Source: Vicinamibacterales bacterium (lineage in GTDB: Bacteria; Acidobacteriota; Vicinamibacteria; Vicinamibacterales; SCN-69-37). Taken from it: a DNA stretch of 64,000 nt. The notes beneath the pieces are model-generated. The model made no database searches, was not told the DNA's origin, and saw nothing but the letters and a program-made list of their open reading frames with translations. A program made the position numbers and the translations under genes. The DNA lies in assembly GCA_030827135.1 (NCBI GenBank), contig JAURFE010000004.1, forward strand, positions 1-64,000, in the 5' to 3' direction. Shown piece by piece: positions 8,300 to 15,251 of this stretch (positions are counted from its first letter, which is position 1; the number at the start of each line of letters is the position of its first letter).

Positions 8300-8953
8300 G
8301 CGGTACCTCATCCGGTCACCGCGGAAGGTTTGAAACATCAGCCGACCCGGCGACTTCTTTGCCAGTCGGAACAGCTGCCGACGCAGCGCCAATGAGAACG
8401 GCACCACGCGCTCGCGGTTACCCTTTCCAAGAACACGCATTTGGAGGCTGTCGAAATCGACTCGCGCCTGTTCGAGTCCGAGTGCCTCGTCAATTCGAAT
8501 ACCCGTATCGAGCAGCGTCAGCACAAGAACCCAGGCACGTGTCTCGTAGATACCCCGAGGGCGATGGGAAAGCAGCGCTCGAATCTCGGCGTCTGAGAAG
8601 GTCGGCAGAACCTCACTGCGCCTCGGAAGCGTTCGCATCTTGATCGGCGAGGACAAATGCCCTTCTGTCGAAAGCCACGACAGGAACGAGTTTATCGAGC
8701 GGATATTGACGTTCGATCCCCCCGGAGTCAGGCCATCGTTGCGCATTTCGCAGACCCATGTGTCGAGGTTCGCCCTTGTCAGGTCGCGCAGTTCGAGTGA
8801 ACCCTGCTTTCTGGCCTCCAAACACGCTCTGAGGCGGTTATACGCGACTCGGTAGATTGCTGAGGTCCTTGGGGACCAAGAACGGAGGTACGTCCCCTGC
8901 CTGACGACTTCCTGAAATAGAATGTCGATCTGCATGATAGTATGCTCGCCCAT
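8285..8953 (-). pseudogene. Tyrosine recombinase/integrase, C-terminally truncated
   Basis: 222 residues with a SAM-like core-binding domain (about 10-105) and the first half of the catalytic domain: Arg I in TGIRIDEALGL (Arg153) and the beta-hairpin lysine in GKGNRERVVPFS (Lys178). The box II HxxR motif and the nucleophilic tyrosine, which should follow about 60-100 residues later, are absent because the frame runs into repeat copy 1 and stops at its TAA. It should therefore be unable to cut and rejoin DNA. The start may be ATG 8953 or the later ATG 8935. It is divergent from the tRNA-Phe-like gene and is probably a relic of the enzyme that mobilised the island. Confidence 0.85.
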
Positions 8954-9008
8954 GCAGCAAGGCGAACAGCCAATCCCTGTAACGCTTTGATACGAAACCA
9001 GTTGCGGA

Positions 9009-9084
9009 GCCGAGTTAGCTCAGTTGGTAGAGCATACGACTGAGCATCGTAGTGTCGGCAGTTCGATTCTTCCCCTCGGCACCA
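9009..9084 (+). tRNA. tRNA-Phe-like gene with GAG anticodon (possibly decayed)
   Basis: 76 nt folding as a class I cloverleaf with encoded CCA. Body features (acceptor GCCGAG/CTCGGC, D-arm, GTGTCGG variable region and T-loop TTCGATT) look like bacterial tRNA-Phe. The anticodon loop reads CTGAGCA, where tRNA-Phe has CTGAAAA, so the anticodon is GAG (9042-9044), which would read the Leu codon CUC, and position 37 is C instead of a purine. There are mismatches at pair 7-66 and at pair 51-63 of the T-stem. Tyrosine recombinases often integrate at tRNA genes, so this may be a damaged attachment site rather than a working tRNA. Confidence 0.75.
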
Positions 9085-9117
9085 TCTTCACAATCAACGA
9101 CACCCCTGGAGGGTCCA

Positions 9118-9993
9118 ATGAGAGTAGCCCCGATAACCATCACCTTGCTGACCTTGTGCCTGCCGGCATCGGCGATGTCGCAGACCGCTGGAGAACGAGG
9201 CACACCCTCCAGCGCAAAGCATAGTGTGGAGGTGCCGTCCGTGCTTCCGGACAAGGTCCCCACGGCCCAGACGCGGGCGGCGCTGTCCCTGCAGCAGGCG
9301 GATGTCAGTTTGCGCTGGAAACGACCCGGCCTCTACGTCACTGCTGGCTTTGGAGAATCCTGGGAGTCTGACATCATCAATTTTCGCAAGGATGAGACGG
9401 TGAGCGCGAGCCTCGGGGTCCCCATCACCTACGAAAGAGAATCGGTAAAGAGTCTACGGCCAGCCGGCACGGGAGAAGCCGGCGTGGGATACAACTTTGG
9501 GAATAACTTCCGTGCAGAGGTTGCCTACGTCTTGAAGGCTCATGCAGCTGTATCAGAGACGACCATCGGCACCGTGTACTATGACGGCGGGTCGTTGACG
9601 TTCGAAGGCAACACCGAAATAACCGGGACGCTTCGCAAGCATGCGTTCTTCGCGACGCTCTACTATGACCTACCGACCCACTCGCGCTGGGTTCCGTTCG
9701 TGGGAGCAGGGCTGGGAGTGGCGAGAGTCACCTCCAGTGACATGCGGTACGATTACGATGTCGTGTACAGCACCGGGACTCGCGCTGTTGGCAGCAGGAC
9801 CGAGCCCGGCGGTAACGGCAATGCCCTCGCGTACCAAGCAAAGCTCGGATTGCAGTACTTGATCAGCGGAGCAACCGCTGTATATCTCACTGGACAGTAT
9901 TTCCACTTGAATCGTATCGACCTCGGCGGTGGAACGATTTATGAGGAGTTTCAGGTCTTCGGCGCTCGAGCCGGCGTTGTCTATCGTTGGTAG
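9118..9993 (+). CDS. Outer-membrane beta-barrel protein (OmpW/opacity-like)
   Basis: 291 residues. ATG 9118 has a good GGAGGG ribosome-binding site 5 nt upstream and gives a signal peptide (MRVAPITITLLTLCLPASAMS). After about residue 80 the sequence alternates hydrophobic and polar residues with aromatic girdles (GVGYNFGNNFRAEVAYVL, WVPFVGAGLGVARV, VYLTGQYFHLNRIDLGGG) and ends VVYRW, the aromatic C-terminus recognised by the BAM complex. Probably an 8-stranded barrel. The gene starts 33 bp after the tRNA-Phe-like gene, and its last codons fall in the tRNA-derived repeat at 9986, so it looks like cargo bracketed by two tRNA copies. Confidence 0.75.
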   Translation: MRVAPITITLLTLCLPASAMSQTAGERGTPSSAKHSVEVPSVLPDKVPTAQTRAALSLQQADVSLRWKRPGLYVTAGFGESWESDIINFRKDETVSASLGVPITYERESVKSLRPAGTGEAGVGYNFGNNFRAEVAYVLKAHAAVSETTIGTVYYDGGSLTFEGNTEITGTLRKHAFFATLYYDLPTHSRWVPFVGAGLGVARVTSSDMRYDYDVVYSTGTRAVGSRTEPGGNGNALAYQAKLGLQYLISGATAVYLTGQYFHLNRIDLGGGTIYEEFQVFGARAGVVYRW

Positions 9994-10033
9994 CGCATAC
10001 GACTGACAATCGGAGTGTCGGCAGTTCGCTTCT
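9986..10033 (+). repeat. Partial second copy of the tRNA-Phe-like gene
   Basis: 43 of 48 positions match tRNA positions 9023-9070 (D-loop to T-arm). Differences include the anticodon loop (CTGACAA instead of CTGAGCA). The 5' quarter and acceptor 3' strand are missing, so it cannot be a tRNA. It is followed within 3 bp by repeat copy 2. This is the pattern expected for an attachment-site remnant. Confidence 0.8.
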
Positions 10034-10035
10034 GC

Positions 10036-10090
10036 GCCGATAGTCCGTATTACGTGGGTCTTTCCCAGACATAACGGCCCTTGTCCGACG
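10036..10090. repeat. Island repeat, copy 2 (55 bp)
   Basis: Matches copy 3 (14925-14979) at 52 of 55 positions and copy 1 (8271-8299) over its first 29. The unit is an imperfect palindrome: GTCCGTATTACGTGGG on the left and CCCAGACATAACSGMC on the right around TCTTT. Such imperfect palindromes resemble terminal sequences of tyrosine-recombinase-linked elements. The sequence from here to 10305 holds no convincing gene. Confidence 0.9.
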
Positions 10091-10305
10091 CTGGCAGACG
10101 GGCCGGAAAAGCCATTCATTCTCGCGATGTCGATTCTGCTGTACTCAGGAACATGCAGGCGATAGAAGCTTCTTGTGGCGTAAATCACAGCGCCCGCTGA
10201 CGGCCACGCTGAGCCTCAGCCAGAGATTTGTGATCGCTGCAGGATCGGCACAAACCTTGAAGATTCGATTCATCGTCAACGCCGTGTTGGGCTAGCCCGC
10301 CTGAC

Positions 10306-10476
10306 TCACGGTTTCAGCGGATCGACGCAAATCCGAATCCTCTTAGTCGGCCCCACACGCTCGACCATGATCAGGTCTTTGGCAATCCACCGCTGCACCG
10401 TACGAATAGAGATGTTTTCTCGTGCGGCATATTCAGACACTTTCAGAAGCGTCGGCGACGGTGGCGGGCTGGTCAT
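10306..10476 (-). CDS. Excisionase-like helix-turn-helix protein
   Basis: I chose ATG 10476, giving 56 residues; an upstream frame to 10563 exists but adds low-complexity sequence. The stretch LLKVSEYAARENISIRTVQR followed by a basic/aromatic wing fits the MerR-like HTH_17/AlpA/Xis group, small DNA-binding proteins that direct integrases towards excision or activate element genes. It lies within the island, about 1.4 kb from the truncated recombinase. The 210 bp between it and the acyltransferase gene hold nothing recognisable. Confidence 0.6.
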   Translation of the reverse strand: MTSPPPSPTLLKVSEYAARENISIRTVQRWIAKDLIMVERVGPTKRIRICVDPLKP

Positions 10477-10688
10477 GCGGGAGACGCGCCTCCGTGGTTG
10501 TGCACTCACGCCGGGTGCCTGGTCCACAGCAGCAGACCGAGGGGACCAACGCCCCCACCGCAACGCCGATCACACACATCACTATCGTGGACACCCGTAC
10601 TTTGAGACGTGCTCAGCAGCCGAGCACAGCAGCGCCAGCCCCCAGATGCGCCGGAGAGGTCGGACCATAGAGGTGGTCTGCACGCGCC

Positions 10689-11546
10689 CTACTGACTGAG
10701 CCACGTCTCAAACTCCGAGCGCCACCGCTGCAGCTTCGTGGGGTTGGGGCCGTCATTGCCGAAGACTTCCTGCCAGTCACCAGACGCGCCGAGCCGCGAC
10801 GGTGACCCTTGAGGCGACCTAGTTTCCAGACGTTCGCGTGCAGGCCTGTCGCGCAGTGCCTCCGCGAGTGCCTGCATCTCGGCACGCAGTCGGTCGCTGA
10901 ACGCCTGCTCGTCCTCGTCCTGACGCATCACCATCGGCGCGCCGATCGCGATGCGAAGCATACCGCGTGCGGGCCAGTGCCGGCCTGCTGTCCAGAGTGC
11001 CTCACCGCCCTGCGACGCGATCGGCACAACCGTGCGTCCTGTGCGGCTGACGATGCGGGCGCAGCCCCGGTGGAGCGGCGCGATGCGGTCCGAGTAGCTG
11101 CGGGTGCCTTCCGGGTGCATGAAGATGGGGCGTTCACGCGGCACACGCGCGACCTCGTCAAAGAATCGCTGCATCGCCGCACGTCCTCCTCGCCGGTCGA
11201 CGAACAGATGCCCGAGGATACGGTAGCTGCCCGCCAGCAGTGGAATCCGTGCCAGTTCGAGCTTGCCGACGTAGACGGTGAGAGCCGGCAGGCATGCGGG
11301 ATACGCGAAGGTATCGAGCAGGGACGTGTGCGCTGCCGCCCAGATCGTGTCGGCGGTGGAGTCTGGAACACGTCCACGCACGTCGAGGCGCACGCCCATG
11401 CACCACAGCACGGCACGTCCCCAGTGCGGCATCAGCCGCAGGGTCACGCGAGGGAACGGCGCAAGCAGTCGCACGGTGGCTGCGTATCCAACCGTGACCA
11501 CCGCGCTTCCGATCAGCCCGAGCGGTCCACGCACGGCGTCCCACAC
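10689..11546 (-). CDS. PlsC-type lysophospholipid/1-acyl-glycerol acyltransferase
   Basis: Member of the LPLAT family that transfers acyl groups to hydroxyls of lipid acceptors at the inner membrane. GTG 11546 is preferred: it lies 2 nt after the upstream stop with GAGGCGG in front, giving 285 residues. Visible motifs: the catalytic HX4D (His73, Asp78 in AAHTSLLDTF) and the acceptor/phosphate motif EGTRS (146-150, in MHPEGTRS). A hydrophobic N-terminal segment (residues 8-30) probably anchors it. The C-terminal 60 residues are charged and extend beyond the normal domain. It is the third gene of a tight operon with a GNAT protein and an aminotransferase, so the acceptor may be an amino-acid-derived molecule rather than lysophosphatidate. 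Confidence 0.85.
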   Translation of the reverse strand: MWDAVRGPLGLIGSAVVTVGYAATVRLLAPFPRVTLRLMPHWGRAVLWCMGVRLDVRGRVPDSTADTIWAAAHTSLLDTFAYPACLPALTVYVGKLELARIPLLAGSYRILGHLFVDRRGGRAAMQRFFDEVARVPRERPIFMHPEGTRSYSDRIAPLHRGCARIVSRTGRTVVPIASQGGEALWTAGRHWPARGMLRIAIGAPMVMRQDEDEQAFSDRLRAEMQALAEALRDRPARERLETRSPQGSPSRLGASGDWQEVFGNDGPNPTKLQRWRSEFETWLSQ

Positions 11547-11548
11547 GG

Positions 11549-12277
11549 CTACCGCCTCAGTCGCTGCAGCCCCATCCGCAGCAGATTCCGGCAGTGCCAG
11601 AGAGGAAAGCACAGCCCCACAGGGAAGAGCACCAGCAGCTCAGACCCGTGCGTGACGTAGCGATTCCACGGCGTGGCCCATCCTTCCTCGACGGAGATGT
11701 CACGGCCGCCGGGCGCCAGTCCCGCATTGGCTGCGCCGTCCGGCAGCAGCCCTGTGCGGGCATCAAGACCTGTGAGGCCCGCGAGGTCGGCGAGTTCCGT
11801 GTAGCGCGCCCGCACCTCGGCAGGCAGTTCGTCGCACTCGCACCCGATGAGGTCCGGATAGATGCGCTGGCCGATGTGGAGCGTCTTGTAGGCAATCGGG
11901 CTGCAGACGCGGCCGAAGCAGTAGAGCCGGTCCGACACGCGCAGGCGCAGCAGTTTCCGCGTAAAGAATCGCAGGTAGTAGCGGACGAAGACGCGCGTCG
12001 AGAGGCGGCTGAGCACGCCGCGTCCCTGCCAGTCGGGATCGACTGCCGTCAGGCGGAATCCCATGTAGTGATGCGGGCGCGCCTCGTGCCACGACGCGAA
12101 GAGAAAGCCGCGGACGCGCGCGCCGTCGAGCGCGACACTGATGACCGGGTAGTCGTCGAAGCGGCGCAGCACCTCGCTGCGGGGAATAGCCTGAAACGCC
12201 CTGTCGGCAACATCGCAGATGCCGTCCCTCAGCGCACGGACGCTCGGGTCCGACGTGGTCGCCAGCGCAATCTTCAC
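11549..12277 (-). CDS. GNAT-family acyltransferase-like protein
   Basis: 242 residues from GTG 12277, whose GTGA overlaps the aminotransferase stop, implying translational coupling. The N-terminal half has the GNAT acyl-CoA-binding motif A (AVDPDWQGRGVLSRL, about residues 84-98) after a beta-strand pair (VISVALDGARVRGFLFASW). The C-terminus has a hydrophobic stretch (LLVLFPVGLCFPLW) that may attach it to the membrane. GNAT proteins transfer acyl groups to amines; with the neighbouring PlsC-type enzyme this is reminiscent of the OlsB/OlsA pair of ornithine-lipid synthesis, although I cannot show that the substrate is similar. Confidence 0.65.
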   Translation of the reverse strand: MKIALATTSDPSVRALRDGICDVADRAFQAIPRSEVLRRFDDYPVISVALDGARVRGFLFASWHEARPHHYMGFRLTAVDPDWQGRGVLSRLSTRVFVRYYLRFFTRKLLRLRVSDRLYCFGRVCSPIAYKTLHIGQRIYPDLIGCECDELPAEVRARYTELADLAGLTGLDARTGLLPDGAANAGLAPGGRDISVEEGWATPWNRYVTHGSELLVLFPVGLCFPLWHCRNLLRMGLQRLRR

Positions 12278-13398
12278 GACGCCGAGGCCGCCGGCGCCAG
12301 ATGTGCGCGCAGGCGCTGCACCATGCGGGCGTTCGCGTCGTAATCGAGCACGCTGATGCGCACGAATCGCCCCGGATACCGGTCGCCCTGACTGCTGATG
12401 TCGCGCAGCAGAATACCGTCGGCCGAGAGCCGCTGCACGAGTTCGCCGGCATCGAGGGTGCACTGCTCGAGATCGAGCAGCAGGCTGTTGATGTGCGAGT
12501 CGACCACGCGCAGGCCCTCGATGCTGCGCAGCTCGTCGCGCAGGTGTGCGCGGCGCTCCCGTGTGGCGGCTACCATCTGCCCGGCGTAGCTGGGGTCGCG
12601 CAGCGCTTCGATCGCCGCCATCTGCGCCAGGGTGGAGACCGTGTAGGGCGGCGTGCGCTCCTGCAGTGCGCTGGCGTACGAGGGCGAGACCAGGGCGTAG
12701 CCGACGCGCAGTCCGCTGAGCGCGTAGATCTTGGAGAGCGAGCGAAGAATCACCAGATTCGGGTGGCGCTGCACCTCTGCCTGAAGCGAGACGTCGCCGT
12801 CAGGCAGATAGCCGAAGTAGGTCTCGTCAATGAGACAGGGGCAGCGGCCGCCGATGGCCTCGAGGACGGCGCGGATCGACTCGGTACTCAGGCACTGCCC
12901 CGTGGGGTTGCTCGGGTTGACGAGCACCAATCCCCCGGCGCCGGTCTCGTCCAGTGTGCGGACCAGGGCGGCGGGTTCGATGCGGAATCCGGTGTCATAG
13001 GTCGGGAAGTAGTGCACCGTCTTCCCACAGAGACGCTGCAGAACATGGGCATACTCGCCGTAGCTCGGCGCCGGGATGACCACCGGCCCCTCCTGCCGGA
13101 AGATGTCGGGCAGCAGCCGAAAAATCAGGTCCGACGACCCGTTGCCGAGCACGATCTGCGCTTCCGGGATGCCGAACGCCTCGCCGATCACCCGCTTCAG
13201 CCCCTGCCCGCGCAGTGGTGGCGAGGTACGGCCGGCCCACGACAGATGGTCACGCAGGCAGGTCAGCACCCGAGGGCTGGGCGGGTACCAGGCATCCAGC
13301 ACGTCGGCCGCGAGCGTCTCGGGCGCCGCATCGATGTCTCGGAAGTCTTCGCCGATGAACTGATAGAGATCGCCGCCGTGGACGCAATACTCGCTCAA
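12274..13398 (-). CDS. PLP-dependent aminotransferase, HisC/CobD-like
   Basis: 374 residues from TTG 13398, preceded by CAGGAG. Fold-type I aminotransferase signatures are present: NPSNPTG (161-167), the cofactor-binding Asp191 (LIDETYFGY), the Schiff-base lysine Lys223 (RSLSKIYALSGLRVGYA) and a C-terminal Arg in GRFVRISV. The family includes histidinol-phosphate aminotransferase and threonine-phosphate decarboxylase. No histidine or cobalamin genes are nearby; it is instead the first gene of an operon with GNAT and PlsC-type acyltransferases, so it may make the amine that these acylate. Confidence 0.85.
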   Translation of the reverse strand: MSEYCVHGGDLYQFIGEDFRDIDAAPETLAADVLDAWYPPSPRVLTCLRDHLSWAGRTSPPLRGQGLKRVIGEAFGIPEAQIVLGNGSSDLIFRLLPDIFRQEGPVVIPAPSYGEYAHVLQRLCGKTVHYFPTYDTGFRIEPAALVRTLDETGAGGLVLVNPSNPTGQCLSTESIRAVLEAIGGRCPCLIDETYFGYLPDGDVSLQAEVQRHPNLVILRSLSKIYALSGLRVGYALVSPSYASALQERTPPYTVSTLAQMAAIEALRDPSYAGQMVAATRERRAHLRDELRSIEGLRVVDSHINSLLLDLEQCTLDAGELVQRLSADGILLRDISSQGDRYPGRFVRISVLDYDANARMVQRLRAHLAPAASAS

Positions 13399-13767
13399 AT
13401 GGTGCTCCTGTCAGGACGCCGTAAGCGGCCGCTTCCGGAGTGCGACGGGCAGGCGAGCCCGAAGCGGCTGTGCTGACGCGCACGGCATGATACAGGGTCG
13501 GGCATGTGTTCCGGAATATCGATGATGCGAGAAGAAAAATCGAGAATTGGAGACAGGAGGACTACAACAGCCTTCACCCGCACAGTTCGCTGGGGATGAA
13601 GTCACCGAATGAGTTTGCAAAGGGCTGGAGCGAGATGCTACCCAGCCAGGCCGCAGAGCGACTCATCATCGCCCCTGGATAACGTTGGGGGTACGCGAGC
13701 GGCAGCGAACGCCGCATAGCCCCGGACCAATGGTGCATCGATTAAAATCAGGGGTGATCGTGACAGA
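13399..13767. other. Intergenic region without a supported gene
   Basis: 369 bp between the TTG start of the aminotransferase and the stop of the AT-rich membrane-protein gene. It should contain the operon promoter (minus strand), but I find no clear -35/-10 pair, RNA gene or repeat. Base composition shifts from GC-rich to AT-rich across it, consistent with a junction between two acquired segments. Confidence 0.5.
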
Positions 13768-14745
13768 TCACTCTACCGTCGCGGTCTTCGCGACCTGTGC
13801 ATTGGGAGCAAGGCACATCAGGTCGTTCACTTCATCCAGAAGACACGGCTTTTTTACCTGAGACAGTGAGGTCGGACCTTTACGTCCCTTTTCTTTTGCT
13901 ACCTTTACGGCAGATTCCCACTTCAGATGCCACATATACAATTCGGCGCAAAACATCTGTTCAAGGTAGATCGAAAAGCTCCAAGCAAACGCGATATAAA
14001 TGAATACAACTGTCCATGCTTCGGTCGGCAATTGAGCTGGAATTCCAACTTTCCTTAGGAGACCCAAACTTAGAAACAGTAGCCCAACAGGTAGAAAGAT
14101 GAGGGCGGACGTAAGCTCTGTGAGGAGAAATCCCTTCGAGAAGGATGCGAGATTCGTGCGGAAGATCCCTAACCCTCGCTTCACGGAGCTGAAAGGCCCT
14201 TTTCCTTCCCAGGCTATCGCTGGCAGGATCAGAAAGACTAGCATCCTGACACCCTTTTTTAGGGCATCGAAAAATGCTGCACTAACTGAAAATTTCCCGT
14301 CCATGCCAGCCACAGCTCTGGCGGCGTTTTCTGCATTGAATTCGTCCGAATTTTCGTCTTTCTTTTTGGAGAATATTGCCTGCAGCACTGCCAATAAGAA
14401 CCAAACCACAGTCCAAAGGAGGATCAAAAAAAGAGCACGTGGAAAGTTCAGGAGAAACGAGTGTCCGAACGCTTTTATGAGGCTAATTGGCTTTCCTGTC
14501 TCTAAGTCTTCAATCATCTCAAGCAAGACGGAACAGGACATCGACAGAATGAACGAAAACAAGGCGATAATCCCGAATGCGACAAGAAGATTGTTCGATC
14601 CATCGTAGTAAAACTTGTACCAGAGTATAAAAGGTGCATAGACCAGCCACACTAGAAGTAGTGGGACCAGCACCTTAGGATGTTTCGAGAAAAGGACGAA
14701 TGAGGAATTTAAGATCGCCTTTTCGTTCTTAATAGAGAGGAACAC
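13768..14745 (-). CDS. AT-rich polytopic membrane protein, unknown function
   Basis: 325 residues from GTG 14745, with about six hydrophobic segments (for example VLVPLLLVWLVYAPFILWY, LLVAFGIIALFSFILSM, ALFLILLWTVVWFLLAVL and WTVVFIYIAFAWSFSIYL) and cytosolic-looking charged loops. Overall it resembles uncharacterised membrane proteins with tandem hydrophobic hairpins; I do not recognise a specific family. Codon use is strikingly different from the neighbours (many AAA, TTT, ATT and AAT codons), which indicates recent transfer from an AT-richer donor. It follows the frameshifted small ORF by 3 nt. Confidence 0.75.
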   Translation of the reverse strand: MFLSIKNEKAILNSSFVLFSKHPKVLVPLLLVWLVYAPFILWYKFYYDGSNNLLVAFGIIALFSFILSMSCSVLLEMIEDLETGKPISLIKAFGHSFLLNFPRALFLILLWTVVWFLLAVLQAIFSKKKDENSDEFNAENAARAVAGMDGKFSVSAAFFDALKKGVRMLVFLILPAIAWEGKGPFSSVKRGLGIFRTNLASFSKGFLLTELTSALIFLPVGLLFLSLGLLRKVGIPAQLPTEAWTVVFIYIAFAWSFSIYLEQMFCAELYMWHLKWESAVKVAKEKGRKGPTSLSQVKKPCLLDEVNDLMCLAPNAQVAKTATVE

Positions 14746-14748
14746 GGT

Positions 14749-14900
14749 TCAGGAGTTACCTATCTGTTCTTGGATAAGCCTGGCAAGTTCACTTCGCTTG
14801 CGTGTCATGATTTCTCCCTTGGAGTTCTTGAAGTCGACCTTAATGTGAATCGTGTTCGGATTCGCCTTAATTTAACCTTTTCTCCAACTTTGAAATCCAT
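14749..14900 (-). pseudogene. Small ORF broken by a one-base frameshift
   Basis: On the minus strand, ATG 14900 opens MDFKVGEKVKL, after which the sensible frame continues as KANPNTIHIKVDFKNSKGEI and ends ARLIQEQIGNS at the TGA 14749-14751. The two halves join if one A is restored in the run at about 14868 (GTTAAATTAAGGCG). The result would be a protein of about 50 residues with the same AT-rich codon use as the membrane gene 3 nt downstream. It is either a real frameshift mutation, a sequencing error or programmed slippage. Alternatively only the last 19 residues (ATG at about 14808) are translated. Confidence 0.5.
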
Positions 14901-14924
14901 GAATCCCCCCCGGTTCGACCGACA

Positions 14925-14979
14925 GCCGATAGTCCGTATTACGTGGGTCTTTCCCAGACATAACCGACCTTATCCGACG
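14925..14979. repeat. Island repeat, copy 3 (55 bp)
   Basis: 52 of 55 bases match copy 2 and the first 29 match copy 1, in the same orientation. It separates the AT-rich pair (small ORF plus membrane gene) from a truncated secretory gene. The three copies lie 1.7 and 4.8 kb apart. Confidence 0.9.
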
Positions 14980-15065
14980 GAATCGTCGGCCAGCGGGTCT
15001 CCGCCACACCGGAGCGCCAGCCCGGACATCACGACCGCCAGCGTCAGGCGGGAGATTCGCAGCAT
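14970..15065 (-). pseudogene. 5' fragment of a secreted or lipoprotein gene cut at the repeat
   Basis: ATG 15065 begins a typical signal peptide (MLRISRLTLAVVMSGLALRC, with a Cys in a lipobox-like position) and continues for only about 10 residues (GGDPLADDSVG) before the TAA inside repeat copy 3. The rest of the gene is not found to the left of the repeat, so an insertion or deletion at the repeat probably removed it. From 15066 to 15251 no gene is evident. Confidence 0.45.
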
Positions 15066-15251
15066 GCGTGGATTCTGGCACGACGCAACGACCCGCGTCT
15101 GCGGCTCGTCCCCGCCAGGCCGCGATTGGTCACAGATTCCGCGGTGAGGCTCACCGCGCCGGCGCGCAAGCTGGAATCGCCGTCGTCGCTCGATAGTGAC
15201 GGAACGCTTCCTCCGGCCGTCCCGTGAACGGCTGTCGGGTGTAACTGTCGA

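Noticed and set aside
10036-10305. Coding sequence across repeat copy 2 (minus-strand frame with GKTHVIRTIG)
   Set aside because: The frame reads through the repeat, the tRNA relic and the antisense of the beta-barrel gene, so the peptide is an artefact.
12301-13476. 391-codon open frame on the plus strand
   Set aside because: It is antisense to the aminotransferase gene, whose PLP motifs are unmistakable; the plus-strand product is low-complexity Arg/Ala/Gly/Gln sequence caused by GC-rich codon structure. The same applies to long antisense frames at 26963-28063, 33497-35089, 42818-43927 and 44766-46859.
13670-13710. Integron attC-like site (AACGTTGGGGG)
   Set aside because: The core does not follow the GTTRRRY/RYYYAAC pattern, no paired imperfect arms are visible, and there is no intI gene.
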